From: Whitmania pigra
Lineage: Eukaryota; Annelida; Clitellata; Hirudinida; Haemopidae
Assembly: GCA_021613335.1 (NCBI GenBank)
Contig: JAJTWR010000159.1
Location: 3,770,001 to 3,834,000, forward strand
Direction of reading: 5' to 3'
Length of the DNA stretch: 64,000 nucleotides
Part shown: one piece after another, positions 47,828-59,578 of the stretch
Layout: the number at the start of each line of letters is the position of its first letter
Position numbering within the stretch: the first letter of the stretch is position 1
Notes under the pieces: model-generated
Told to the model about the DNA's origin: nothing
Databases searched by the model: none
The model's input: only the letters and a program-made list of their open reading frames with translations
Made by a program: the position numbers and the translations under genes

Positions 47828-50312
47828 AATAATAATAAGCTTAAATATAATGCACTTTCTGGCAAAATAATTCACAAAATCAAAATTCACAAAAGCTGCA
47901 GTAGGATTTAGTTTGTTGCTATAAATTTATTTATTTATTTGCAGTTGCCATAAACAAGGCAAACATGGCAGGAACATTTGGCAATTATGTTTGCTTTGGC
48001 TTCAAGGGACTCACAGCAATTATAATCATTTCTTCCTTTATAAAATTAGATTTTTAAATAGAAAGCTAGCAACAAGTCAATGTTCATTCTTGAACACATT
48101 AAGAAAAACAAAAATTATAACACAACATAAATAATTTAACAGTATTGAATGACATTGATATGATTATATATGATGGATATTTCCAACGAAACCACTTCAA
48201 ATGATGCTTTATCATCAAGCTGACATCATCTCATGAGCTACCAAATTGATAAGTGATATCTAATTGAAGAACATTGTAAAAGAGACTCTGATATCGAATA
48301 ACTCAGGTGCAAACTAATGCCTAGAAATGTATTACCACGTAGATCCTATTGGATAACGTAAATTAACATTCAACTTTATTTAACCATGCTAACAAATATT
48401 TTAATTGTAAATAAGCTAACCATGGAAATTGTGTTCAAGAAAGTGAAACAAATGAAATAGCAAGAGGAATAATTATTCAATATATGGTCCTACATCGACC
48501 TACATAGAGTTGAAGCAAAATTGAGAAGATGTTAAACCTTATCTTGGCAATGGACATTTGCTCCATTTGTGAGCAGCAACTGAACGATTTCATGGTGGCC
48601 AGAAGCCGAGGCAAAATGTAGAGCTGTTTCAAGATGCTAAAAACATTTAGGAAACAAATCAATTCGAGGAGAAGTAAACAATGCTGTAATTTATATCAAT
48701 TTTTTAGGATGATGATGATGATGATGACGATGATAAAAATCAAATAACAGCCAGTTCCATTCTAGTTACTTACGTGTTTATTATTCTAAATAATATTTAA
48801 TATTTACTTATTTTCCACTAAAAACAAGCATTTCAATAGTAAAACTACTTCAACAAGCAAAAAACTAGAAATTTATAACAAATACAATTTGATAAAAAAT
48901 TTCACCTTACTCTAGAGTTAAAGTACTAAAATTAAATGTAAAAATATTTGTTGCAAACTTTATTATGGACGTTGAGGTTTATGTTTGGCAGATCTTGTAA
49001 AAGATCTTTTATTTCTTGAATGTTCCCCTCATCAGCTGCCTCCAACAATGTGTTCAACACAAAACTCTCTTCTTCTTCCTCCTAAAATGGTTTTTACTTT
49101 TAGGTTAAAATTCATTGTTATTGTTATAATTCCATCCTAATCATCTAGTTATGAAATGGACTTTAATAAAATACGCAGGCACACACTAGGTTATAATTCA
49201 TTGTTTTTACATGAAATAAGTCTTTTTCACTGCTTTTAAAATTCACTCTGAATTTATTGTGTCACACAATGCAAGAAGTATGTCAATTAATGGAGTTAAT
49301 GCTGCTATTAATTATTTATAGTCAATAAACACCGAAATGTTGGAAATGCTGTTAGCCTAGAAAGAAATAATTACAAAATCATGTTATCACAAAAATATGT
49401 ATTCATTATTTTTATGTAAAATTTGCATAAGAATTGTAATTTTGTCTATGGCAACACTCAACTGATATTGACATTTAGTCTGTTCATGGTAACACTCAAA
49501 TGACATTTTGCATTGTTTGGGGAGTCCAAAGTTCTACCACAAAAACCCCTGACGTGAACAGACATGTGCTTCCTCATTTTTATACCGTAACATTCAATAT
49601 AACTTTAGTATTAAGACTGAATTACTTATTTCAATTTATTTACAAAAGTATCAGGTTAATTTTAAAAAAAGCTAATAGTAAGTTATTTTATAGTAAGCTG
49701 AGAAGGAATGGACTTGGGACATAAATAGAATTTCACAAGAGCTGATCTAACCAACCTGAATTATGTTCAGTTGGCTGAATGAAGACATCCCAGTTTGATA
49801 ATTTTTATACCATTTCAGAATTATTACAAAATTAGTTTAAAACAAATTGTCCTGGATAGTAATCATATCACCTAGGTCTATCAAAGTTGAATAGCGAGAG
49901 AAAAACAGAATGCTGATTGGTTAAAGGTTTGTCATGCATGTTAATACTATGAAAGTGCATAGCCAGCATACTTTCCTGTCGCTAGCACAGGCACCTATTG
50001 AAAGTACCTACTCATTGATATGCTCATGCATATTTAATGAAACATAAGCACGCATGAAACAATTGAAATTCTCATCAACAACAATATTCTTTTATTTTGT
50101 CATTCAGGTTGTGTCGTTCTTGATCGTCAAAACAAGAAAACTTGGTATCCAACGCTCAGAAGTTATGATTTCAATATAGTTCACGAATAAAAGTTTTATT
50201 TGTAGAAAAAGTCTTAACAATATTTCCTTACTTTATGCTCTTCTGTTGATTCAACGACACCGTTACAAATTTTAGTCAAATCCTCGTAAGTACCATACCG
50301 ACAACTCGCCAT
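42345..50312 (-). CDS. DAPK-like protein: ankyrin repeats, ROC-COR, death domain, no kinase
   Basis: A multi-exon minus-strand gene starts at 50,312 (MASCRYGTYEDLTKICNG; exon 1 50312-50232, exon 2 49081-48959). At least eight ankyrin repeats follow (for example ETALHFASASGHHEIVQLLL, RTAIHAAARYSQMEVIKYLC, STPLHLACHCQHLPVVRALL, RSPLHISAKLGHTEIVRCLL). A ROC GTPase-like segment comes next, with the P-loop FGESGVGKTRFINSL (about 45,690), then COR-like exons and a 1.7-kb final exon (44051-42345). That exon begins with VILDVKWLCNGVLGRLLS (DAPK1 VVLEPRWLCTNVLGKLLS) and ends with a death-domain match (LNVRRKLASLLDP, GCDWCMLAILLGLS, LISKLKDLNRVDAVDILM). Death-associated protein kinase 1 has the same C-terminal order behind a Ca2+/calmodulin kinase. 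Here the first exon encodes only 27 residues and no kinase exon lies before ALKBH3. Confidence 0.88.
47721..47838 (+). repeat. (AAC)n/(AAT)n microsatellite in a DAPK-like intron
   Basis: About 118 bases of trinucleotide repeat: AAT units at both edges and an almost uninterrupted run of about 27 AAC units in the middle. It lies in the intron between two ankyrin exons. Such a run is expected to be length-polymorphic. Confidence 0.95.
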
Positions 50313-51084
50313 TTCGTGACGGCATCACTAAGAGGGTTGAAACTTTGAAAATTATAGATGACAATCTAATTGCAATCGTTTTAAATCAATAAGAATCATT
50401 CGGAGTCAATCAGCTGGCTTTTCAGGCCTACCTGCTCATACGCCGCAAGGATGCAAGAGCTTGGATGCTTTAAAGGCGAAGGCAGGAGTAAAAGAACCCA
50501 TGAAATTCAGTCTCGACATTTTATTCAGTTGTGATGTAGACATGTAATTCATCTCTTCAAAAGGAGAACAGACACTGCCGGACAGTCACTTTAGTATTTA
50601 AATACTGCAAGACTCTTTAAATACAAATCCCGGAAGACCTTTTATACCTCATATAATAATAATAACGAAATGAACCATTTTAAATCCAGAGAGCTTCAGA
50701 GATTCACAACACTTATGCAATCAGCACTGCATGATTATGAGTCCGATTATGAATTAACTCAGGAGACGCTGGATATGTTCACAAAAATAAGTACATTGCA
50801 TCAATCCTTAAAACATTTGCAACATTAATCCTCAGATCTTGCGAAAGAAACCTTAGCTCAAAGTATTCGCGACTTCGTTCTTCAATATCTAACACAAACT
50901 GAAATATGTTTTAATGCACTAATGTTTGAAAATAAGTTTTAAAAATGAAAGTATTTACTATGCATTTGATAAGATAATCGAACAAGTACTACAGCATTAC
51001 TCTCAAAACATTGTATTTTCTTAAATATTAATTAAGTTTAGGTTTGGTTTACTTTTTACATCAAGCATAAACAGATTGCGTTAA
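50313..51084. promoter_or_regulatory. head-to-head promoter interval (DAPK-like / ALKBH3)
   Basis: The start codons of the minus-strand DAPK-like gene and plus-strand ALKBH3 are 772 bases apart. Both promoters must lie here. A search by eye for kinase exons on the minus strand in this interval found none. Confidence 0.45.
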
Positions 51085-52447
51085 ATGGCCGATAAGCCTG
51101 CTAGAAGTAAGGTCCAGGGGGGATGGGCCAAGTCTAACCATTCTCATCGTGAGGCATTTAAGATTAGTTCTAAGGACCATAAATTTGAATCCAATAAACC
51201 TGATGACCATGTCGACAGATTTGCGTTTCAGAATGTGGTATGAATCTCCACGACATCTGAATCAACAAATTATTTAATTTACGATTTGTGTTTATTTTAG
51301 GTGTTAGCCAAAGAACCGACGCAACGTCAGATAATGTATCTCTTGATGTTTTATTAGTATCTGTTTATAATACAAATTTCAACCAGTATTATTTCTAAAG
51401 CTCTTCAGGGGAATTTCTCATCAGTAGTGAGCCTAACGGACCCTCAAGGTAATGTCTAGACTTTAGGTTCCCGTAACGAATGTGATAAACATATTCAATT
51501 TACTGATTTCATGTACTTATCCTACAACTAATCAAGGTTTCAGAATACATACTTATTGTGTTTATAGGCTGATCCTACAGACAGACTTTATAGACCAAGA
51601 TAATTGTGAGTGGATTTTTCAACAATTGCTGGATGAGCTTCAGTGGCACCAACATGAAGTCAAGAGAAAAGGAGGCAGTTATTTGCAACCAAGAATGACT
51701 GCATGGATAGGAGATGTTCCATATTCATATTCTGGAATAACTCACAATCGCTCATCTGAGGTGAATTAAATAGTCGTTATATTTTACCAAATTATTAAAC
51801 TCTTGTTAATCCAATCCCAGTGGAGTCCTCTTCTCTCGATGTTGAAGGATACGATCGAAAGTCGGACAGGCAGAACTTACAATTCTGTACTCGCTAATCT
51901 GTACAGAGATGGCCATGACCACGTTCCCTGGCATTGCGACGACGAGCCAGAATTTGGAAGCCATCCCTCCATCGCCTCTCTTTCTTTTGGTGAAAGTAGA
52001 ATATTCGAATTGAGGAGAAAACCATTTGGAGTGAGTATATTGTATCTTAATAATGGTTTGAAACTTAGAGGTGAAGGTAAAAAATTGCAACTGATCCTTA
52101 GGAACAACTTGTTTCTGGTACAGATGAAATAAAAGATTCTGATTACCTTGAATACATAAAAGTCCCATTGAAAGCTGGAACTTTGGTCCTCATGGAAGGA
52201 GCCACTCAGTTGGATTGGCAGGTAATTATAACTTATTCTGTATTGTCATTACATCATTTACATTAAATTTAAATCAATCAATCAAGAACTTTTGAGTGCT
52301 TTCATTTTTGTAAACCTTGCATTACAGTATTTGTAGTACAAAACTAATCAATGATCTTTATCACAGCATAGGGTTCCAAGAGAATATCATGATAGAAAGC
52401 CAAGGATCAATTTAACATTTAGACTTCTGACTGCAGAACAGAAATAA
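51085..52447 (+). CDS. ALKBH3: alpha-ketoglutarate-dependent dioxygenase ALKBH3
   Basis: Seven exons (51085-51237, 51301-51325, 51409-51448, 51568-51760, 51821-52030, 52102-52221, 52367-52447) join in phase to 273 residues; human ALKBH3 has 286. Conserved features in order: EFLISSEPNGPSR, YLQPRMTAWIGDVPYSYS, TYNSVLANLYRDGHDHVPWH with the iron-binding H-x-D in WHCDDEP, SIASLSFGESRIFELRRK, GTLVLMEGATQLDWQHRVP with the second iron His, and RKPRINLTFR, whose Arg residues bind 2-oxoglutarate. The enzyme oxidatively removes 1-methyladenine and 3-methylcytosine from single-stranded DNA and RNA in the nucleus and cytoplasm. All catalytic residues are intact. The 25-base exon 2 is unusually small. Its end faces the stop of the convergent PDZ gene 180 bases away. 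Confidence 0.95.
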
Positions 52448-52626
52448 CTCAAGTGACAGATTTTATGTTCAAATTAGAAATAAAAATGCATGTGGGAAAA
52501 AAAGTTTAGCATCACATTTTGCTTAACATTCAAAAAATCAAAATAAAATGAAATTCATTTCAAATTCTTGAAACAATAACATCCTAGCTGAGATTCAATC
52601 GGAAATAACGCTTGTTCCTTTCTTAA

Positions 52627-54154
52627 TTACTTGTCGCTCAGATTGTTGTTCGTGTCGAGACCAACAACTTTTCGTAAGACAACAGCTCTGATGGTGCAAC
52701 CCAAAGGCAGGGATTCAAAGAGAGCTAAAATGGCACTCTTGTTCATTTGAATCACGACAAGTCCGTTCAACTCCAGGAACCTGTCCCCCTCTCTCAGCAT
52801 TTTATGGGAGCCAACGTTAAGGATGAATGGTTGGTCGAATTCGTCTGAAGCTAAGACGAAAGGCTCCAGGCAATCCAAATGGAGGAATTTCAGTGGGACT
52901 ACTGTCCATGCTTGATGATTGGTTGTATCGACGGAACTGAATATGTCAAAGAAGTGGGTGGGCTTGTACAGATGATTCCTTGGAGTTCCCTCGACAAAGT
53001 CTGTTACTCGACGTAATTCCTTTTCATCGGCCAAACCTCTGGAATCGGCCACAATTGTTGAGCTGAGAACAAAGCTCTCTTCAGTGCTATTGAATGCATA
53101 CTTGCTTGTGTTGTTCAAATCATTTGAACTGAGGCCTGCTTTTAGACTCATACTTTCGGTTAAGGAAGAGCATTTCAGAGATTCTGGAGTGAAACATTGA
53201 CTTGTGTAATCTAGATTTTGTGAGAAATCCTTTGAACGATTTTTGAAGTAGGTTTTGTCATGGGGCCTTGGACCAATATGACAGCAGGTTTGTGGTGAAG
53301 TTTGATCATCAACAATGAAGGTTGAGGCAAAAGATCTCCTATTTGAAATACTCTTCCTGCTCTTTGAAGCTCTTGGTAACGGCACAGGATGATCCAAATC
53401 ATATTCTCGATGGTCACCATACTTCTCAGCCTTAAGATTTTCATACATCAGCTGCGAAGCATCTGCCATCTGCTGGTTGCAATTTTTTCATCATAAGCTT
53501 GAAATATGGCTTATTCTTAAGGCAATCAACATGTTATTATAAAAGTAATTTAATAGTAACCTTAGTACAGAAGCAATCACAGATAAGAATTCTTTTAGAA
53601 AATAAATGTAGAAAAATTGAATTAATGAAATTCCAAAATAGCTAGGTTATGTAACCTCATTGTTTTGTTGGACGAGCCTTTTAAAATCAGCACTTTTCTT
53701 GCCAGTACTACATAAATGAGGAGAATCGAACCTGAGTCCCACTTTATATTCATCAGCCAAGTTTGTCAGATCCAGATTATTTGCAGATTCATCATCTTCG
53801 TTACCAGCATCTTTTGGATTCGTTTAAAATTTAAGACACGTATCCAACAAATTCAGGAGAATATAAAAAGTAACCTTTTGTTGCTCCGAGAACAAAAAAA
53901 TCATCGTCGCGACGATTTTGAGTTCGCTTTTCATTTTTGCACGAATTTACTAGGTTATCGAGACTTGCTGACCATTTTAGTAAAGGGGTTCTGCGAGCAG
54001 AGGTTTCGTCCCATTCATCGTCATGTTCTAATTGTAGAGATTTCTTGTCGTTATTTAACTTTTCAAATTTAACATCCTTGCTGGTCGAACAGAGCTGCTC
54101 TCCATTATCGGCCTTTTTACCCTTTTTGATGCTTCTCATAAGGTTTTTAAGCAT
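52627..54154 (-). CDS. PDZ-domain scaffold-like protein, unrecognised family
   Basis: Three exons on the minus strand: 54154 to about 53,876 (MLKNLMRSIKKGKKADNGEQ, basic then acidic), about 53,805-53,656 (NLADEYKVGLRFDSPHLC) and about 53,469-52,627. The first and second thirds look disordered, rich in Ser, Asp and Lys. The C-terminal 90 residues form a PDZ-like fold: EPFVLASDEFDQPFILNVG, then GDRFLELNGLVVIQM and a final strand CTIRAVVLRKV. The usual GLGF carboxylate loop is not recognisable, so peptide binding is uncertain. Total length is about 420 residues. The basic N-terminus could bind membrane lipids. I found no named orthologue. Confidence 0.7.
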
Positions 54155-55322
54155 TTTCGAAATTATGTTTTGTTAGCCTGAACTACAAACCGATATAGGC
54201 CGAAAGCACATCTATTGCATATAATCAAATACACCGTGAGCGAACTTTAAATGTCGCGCAACAAAGACACAATATAGACTTTTACATTTTCGGAAGGCAA
54301 TTTTTGCCTCATATACATTGCAGATTTAATTGTTTATAATTTTAACGACGTTACAACAAAATGCTCTGACTAAAGAAAATAAAGTTTGCCTAAAGTTTTA
54401 TTTAACTGACTTCGTTACAAAAGCATAATCGAAAAAGCCTGCATATCACCATCTGTACTGACGAATCCCACCAAATAATGGTATTATCTCACGGATTTTA
54501 CGAAAAATGGAAACTAATTCCCAAATATATACACCCTCCAGGCGATTCACAAACAATTTCCCCAACATGTAATTTAATCATTCAAATTAAACACCAAATG
54601 ATTCTCAAGTTTATTAAACTCCTTTAGCAACAAATTATTTATATAATAATATATGAATATTGAACGATTTCTCAGTTGCCATTATATACACCTAAAAAAG
54701 AGAAAAGAATAATACATCTATCCAAGTATGTCCATACAGTGGAAAGTGCAGTTTGGAGATAAATTCATAAAATATGCCAAATGACCCACAATAAAGCTGT
54801 AAAAAGCATAAAAACTTAAATCACAAATGAAAACGGAAATGATAAAGAGTAATTACCCAAACCAAGGCAACTCTTAAATTTAACATTCCTCTTAATCTTG
54901 GATGATCCTTTGGTTAACTGGAAAATGGATCAAATTGATGGTTAATATGTGCACCAAAGGTCTAAATTGAAAAGAAAAGATTTCTTTGTATGTATGTAAA
55001 TTAAAAATTGTCTTTTAGGCAATAAGGAACATTTTGAATGAGATCTTCAGAAGCATTGTTTAAGGCCTTTGTTAATTAAGTAATTAAATAGGGAAGCTAT
55101 GGAGGTACTGGCCACTGAAGCAGAAACACAATCAACTAAAATGTAATGTTCTTAAGGATGTAAATCTCAATAAATATAAAATATCTCAATAAAATTAAAG
55201 TCTAGAGGAAGGCACAGGGAACTATTTCTTCTTGCAAAATTAAGCCTCAAACAAGAAATACGATCTTAAACAATAAAAAAGAAAGCCAAAAGTGTTGCCA
55301 AATGAAAATCTAAAGAGCTCCA
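54155..55322. other. intergenic region and WASF 3' UTR, no gene seen
   Basis: The 1.17-kb interval between the PDZ gene start and the WASF stop is very AT-rich with no plausible exon. It must contain the PDZ gene's promoter and the WASF 3' UTR (minus strand). Confidence 0.5.
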
Positions 55323-58131
55323 TCAAGCTTCCTCCTCACTCCAACCACCATCATCTTCTTCATCATCTTCTTCAGAATCATTCCCCTCCATGGCTTTTCT
55401 CCTCAATTCAACAGCTGCCTCCATTATCGACTGCACATCAAACCTTGCTGTAGTTCTTCTTTCAGTTATAATTCTTCTTTCTTCAACCTTTCTCAGTTGA
55501 ATGCCTGAGGTGTTCAAAATAAATCCTTAAAAAATATGGATTACAAGCAATATCGAAAACCACCTTTCCTTATGGCCTCCAACAGGTCCGATCTGGTATC
55601 TCTGATAATTCTCTGGTGACTCGTGTTCAAGTGCTCCGGAGACATTTCTCTGTTGAAGCTGGCACTTCCTTTCACCAGCGATTTGGAGGATGGAGTGGAC
55701 GTGGCATACTTTGGAGATCTCAAAGGAGCTGGAATGTCAGCAGGGAATGTGGGAGATTTCTCATTGTTGTAATTTTCCACCGGAACGGGATTTCCATTTA
55801 CCGCATCTACGTTCCTCGGCGGGGTTCCCTCGATCAAGTCGAGCAAGTCCTGAACGCCATCAGAAAAATGAAACGCTTGGCCCTCTTCGTTGTAGTTCTG
55901 AGGGGGCATCTCGGCAAGATTCTGAGGCGGAGGTGGAAAGTAGTTGGAATCATTCATGAGTTCATTTGAGTTCGAGAGAAAGTTAGGTGGAGATGGGAAG
56001 GAAGAACTGAGAATGTGTTGCTGATGAATGCTGCTGTTATGTGGATCACCATCTTGAACTTCATGTTGCAATGCAGGATCTGCAGAAAAATTTAGGATAA
56101 GAAACAACTAAAAGAATATTATTTTGATGATTTCAGGAACACTTCAAAAGAATCGCACCAATCTGAGAATAGTTGAGGTTGTAGCCATCGTGTTGCAGCG
56201 AGCCTTGCTGAGGTCTGTAGACTTGTTCTTGGGTTCCCGTCGCATCCTTGTGACCCATCGATGAAGGTGATTGGAACTGCAAAGTGAAACTTGTTTTGTT
56301 ACTTCATGTTAAATCAGGAGCCCATTTAAAAACATTACAAGCAAAAAATAACCTCTTCATATCCTGAGCATCCAACGTAATTGTTGTTCACGATGCTGTT
56401 CATGCCAGAAGCTACCGTTGGCTGCTGATATAGCATCCCTCCCAAGTGGTCTGACCTGTTATGAAACAAAAGGTTCTGCATCCCTAATTAATTTAAAATT
56501 TTCATTAATTGTGAAATGAACATTAAATAAACGTAAGGACAAAAGTGCATCGTAATTTCCAATAGCTAATTCTAATTAATTTATAAAATTTTAATCGATT
56601 AACCACCTTGAGGTTTTCAAAGAGTTGAATAAAAATTAATTAAGAAAGTTTTCCACAAACTGATTGTTTTTTCATAATTGTTTACAAATTAATAACATAT
56701 CATCATCACATGTATAGCAAAAATAAATTCTGTCAAAACTTGTAATTGATTACTAGCCCCTGTTCGGCAAGTACTCGACCGATCATTCGACTATTCTGAA
56801 TGTTCATTGATTCTTCTGGATTTGATGTCTGGAAATCGTAGGATGTTCTGCTGTCGTCTGCATTTTGTCTGCTCACATTTGAAGGCTGATCAAGATCTTT
56901 TGTAGGTCGCTGTAAATTTAGGTCAAGTCCTACTTTAATAATTAATTGTAACCAATTTTAAAGACTTGACTAACAAACATTTGGTGCTAAAGGTTTAAGT
57001 AATTATATATTACATGGAATTATTTCACTTCCCACAGAAGAGTCTTGCACTGATAATAGAACTTGTTAAACCTCTACTTAAAACCTGTCCATTCAGTCAG
57101 TCATCTTGAATTAATTTTGACCTTTCTCGCAACATTTTTTATTTGTTTGATTATTTTTACTATGCCTATTCCATGCGTGAATGTCAACTAAGTTTGTTAT
57201 AGTGCCTGCATATCCCTTTGGGAAAATTTTAGCACTTAAAAAATGGGATAAATATAAAAACAAATATATTCCAAAGAGTCACTGCTATTAATAAAATAAT
57301 AAAATGTAGCTAACAATGTAGAAACAATGTGTAAATAAAAGGTTAAACAATTTACTCTTTTCAGCTTCTTTTGCTTCTTAATTTGATTCTTTGCATCCTT
57401 TGCCACTTCCTGTTTCCAGAGTTCAAAGAAATAACCAGGATCTGTATAGAATTTCATGCTCTCCTTTCCATCTTCCCTGATTTAAATATTTAGAAACCAT
57501 AGACACCATCATTTGGTTGATGAAATCGTGATTGATTCTTAACTGGGATTAATTTAAAAATGATGCAAAGGAAACCAATTGCCTACTTATATTATTTCAA
57601 TTGTGACATACTAAATAAGGATAATATTCTATTATCTTGTAATAAACTACCTATAGGAGTCCAATAGATACAGTGTTGGAGGAGGATCAATACAGTCATA
57701 AACCTCTTTGATGGCATTGGGTCTTGTCATTGTAGTAATGATCTCTTGGTCTTTTATAATCATGCTTCTGAATGGCTTGTGTTGATTGATGTCTTGCAAG
57801 GAAACTGAATACCAAGATATTTACCCTAAATTTGAAAAAGTTGATAATAATAAAGCTGCTAACCCTCCTCTGCTGTAGGGTTCAGGCCAATAATTTGATT
57901 TTTGAGCAGTTCGACATGATGAGTGACTTTGCAAGTTCTCTCAAACAACTGACATGTCTCCAGATGAAGCTCAGAAAAAAGATCTTCGGCTAGTTTACTT
58001 AAAGAACTCAATTGTCGCACAATGTGCACCATGGTATTGTTACTGACGCATTCCAATTCGTCTGTGACACCCTTTAGGACCTCTGTTCGACTAATATTAA
58101 CAGGTTCTATAGACCTCTTGCAAATTGGCAT
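55323..58131 (-). CDS. WASF: WAVE/SCAR actin nucleation-promoting factor (WASF)
   Basis: Eight exons on the minus strand. The WAVE homology domain comes first (58131-57864 MPICKRSIEPVNISR, DELECVSNNTMVHIVRQLSS; 57806-57651 VSLQDINQHKPFRSMIIKDQ, DCIDPPPTLYLLDSYR; 57476-57356 EDGKESMKFYTDPGYFFELW and the basic KNQIKKQKKLKR). Less conserved Gln/Ser/Pro-rich exons follow, including a proline-rich stretch (NYFPPPPQNLAEMPPQ). The C-terminal VCA module has the WH2 motif SDLLEAIRKG split by an intron from IQLRKVEERR, then the central helix and the acidic tail ending DDGGWSEEEA with its conserved Trp. WAVE, in its five-subunit complex, activates Arp2/3 downstream of Rac at the leading edge. The proline-rich region is short compared with vertebrate WASF. 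Confidence 0.95.
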
Positions 58132-58984
58132 TGTCGGAGTATTGATTGCAAAGTTTTTTTTAACCCTTATTTATATATAAGTTAGATTCTTAAGATTATT
58201 TGTAATTTCAGGAAAATTCACCGACTTGCGCCATAAACCATTTTATTTGTTTTGCTTTCCCAATTCATTCGAGTAGCATTTTACGCTTGACGGGTCATAT
58301 TTTAAAGCAGATATTTAACAGTTTATGTTTTTTCCTAAAACAATAATTTTATTCAATTTAATAAATATAGTAATTTAATAATTTTAACGTCATATAATTG
58401 TGGATCAACTTACCCAATCAAGGTGATACTTGAAAATATTGCATCATTAAGCTGCTATTAATGAAATTTTAAAAAATTACAAAATTCAAAAAATGACGAT
58501 AATTTTAGATAATTGCAGAAACCCCATTTGATATCGCGGTATTGAGAGCGGGGTGCCGACTTAAAAATGAATTGATTATCCTATTTATTTTTCTAAAGCT
58601 ACTTTAAATTTCGTAAGCTTTGCATTTACCACAGACATAGGGATGCTTGTAGTCGAGTAGCTATTTCAGGTACTTAAGTACAATTGTACTAGTACTTGGA
58701 CTTGGGACCTATACTTTTACCTCAGTAGGTATTTGGTCTCATGACTGATTTTGGACTAAAAGCTTAAATAGACTTAAATGCTAACATTCTAAACATTGCA
58801 ATTGTATCCAACTAAATTTTCCTGAAATTAACGGTCTAATTTTGTTCTCATTCCATGTAGCATAGCACATTATTAATTAATATTAATTTATAGCGGTTTG
58901 AGAAGCCTCATGCCTGTATTTATATTTGTATTTAGCCGATTTTTTGAGTGCCTTTCCTTTATCCTGTGAATAGGATGTGAAGGC

Positions 58985-59170
58985 TCTTCTTATTTATTTA
59001 TTTAATTTATTTGATTAAAGTCCGTTGCATAACAAGGCGTTTCTTAATCGATCCACCATTTATATAGCGCCCTTACCCGAGGGTAATGCTCCCTGGCATT
59101 TCGAGCTGGGTTGCGAACACGACACTTGCTTTCACCACCGCTAGCAGGCAAGCAATCCTCTGAGCCAACT
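58985..59170 (+). repeat. SINE-like repeat with GTCCGTTGCATAAC head
   Basis: TTTATTTGATTAAAGTCCG and TTGCATAACAAGGCG match the heads at 4315 and 33,630. Downstream GAGCTGGGTTGCGAACACGAC is a diverged B-box-like segment, followed by GAGCCAACTCGCACGCC. It supports a tRNA-related family with a composite body of about 150-180 bases. Confidence 0.5.
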
Positions 59171-59578
59171 CGCACGCCAAACCACTCCATGATATACCAC
59201 TCCACGTATTGACCATATTATAAGCTTCCGAGTCATTTCTTCACTCATATCAACTTTATTATTTATCCCTTTCGAAATGTCGATACTTTTTATTCCAATG
59301 GAAAAGGTATTCCCTTGCCACTTTCGAACTACTGCATTTCAATAACCTCATATAGAGAACAAAAGCGTATTTATAGAAACATTTCAAAATTATTATGCTT
59401 GATGTAAAAAAAAAGTGAAATAGTGAAAAGTAGTGAAATGAAAAACAAAATAGTGAAATCCAAACAAATTACGTTCTAAAAAGCAAAAGTTTTTAATATT
59501 GCTTTTTGTAAAGCTTAAATAACGTATAAATAAGAAAGAAAGTATAATCTTTAAAATATATACAAAAGGTGAAATAGT

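Noticed and set aside
55616..55969. 117-residue plus-strand frame
   Set aside because: It is the antisense shadow of the proline-rich WASF exon.
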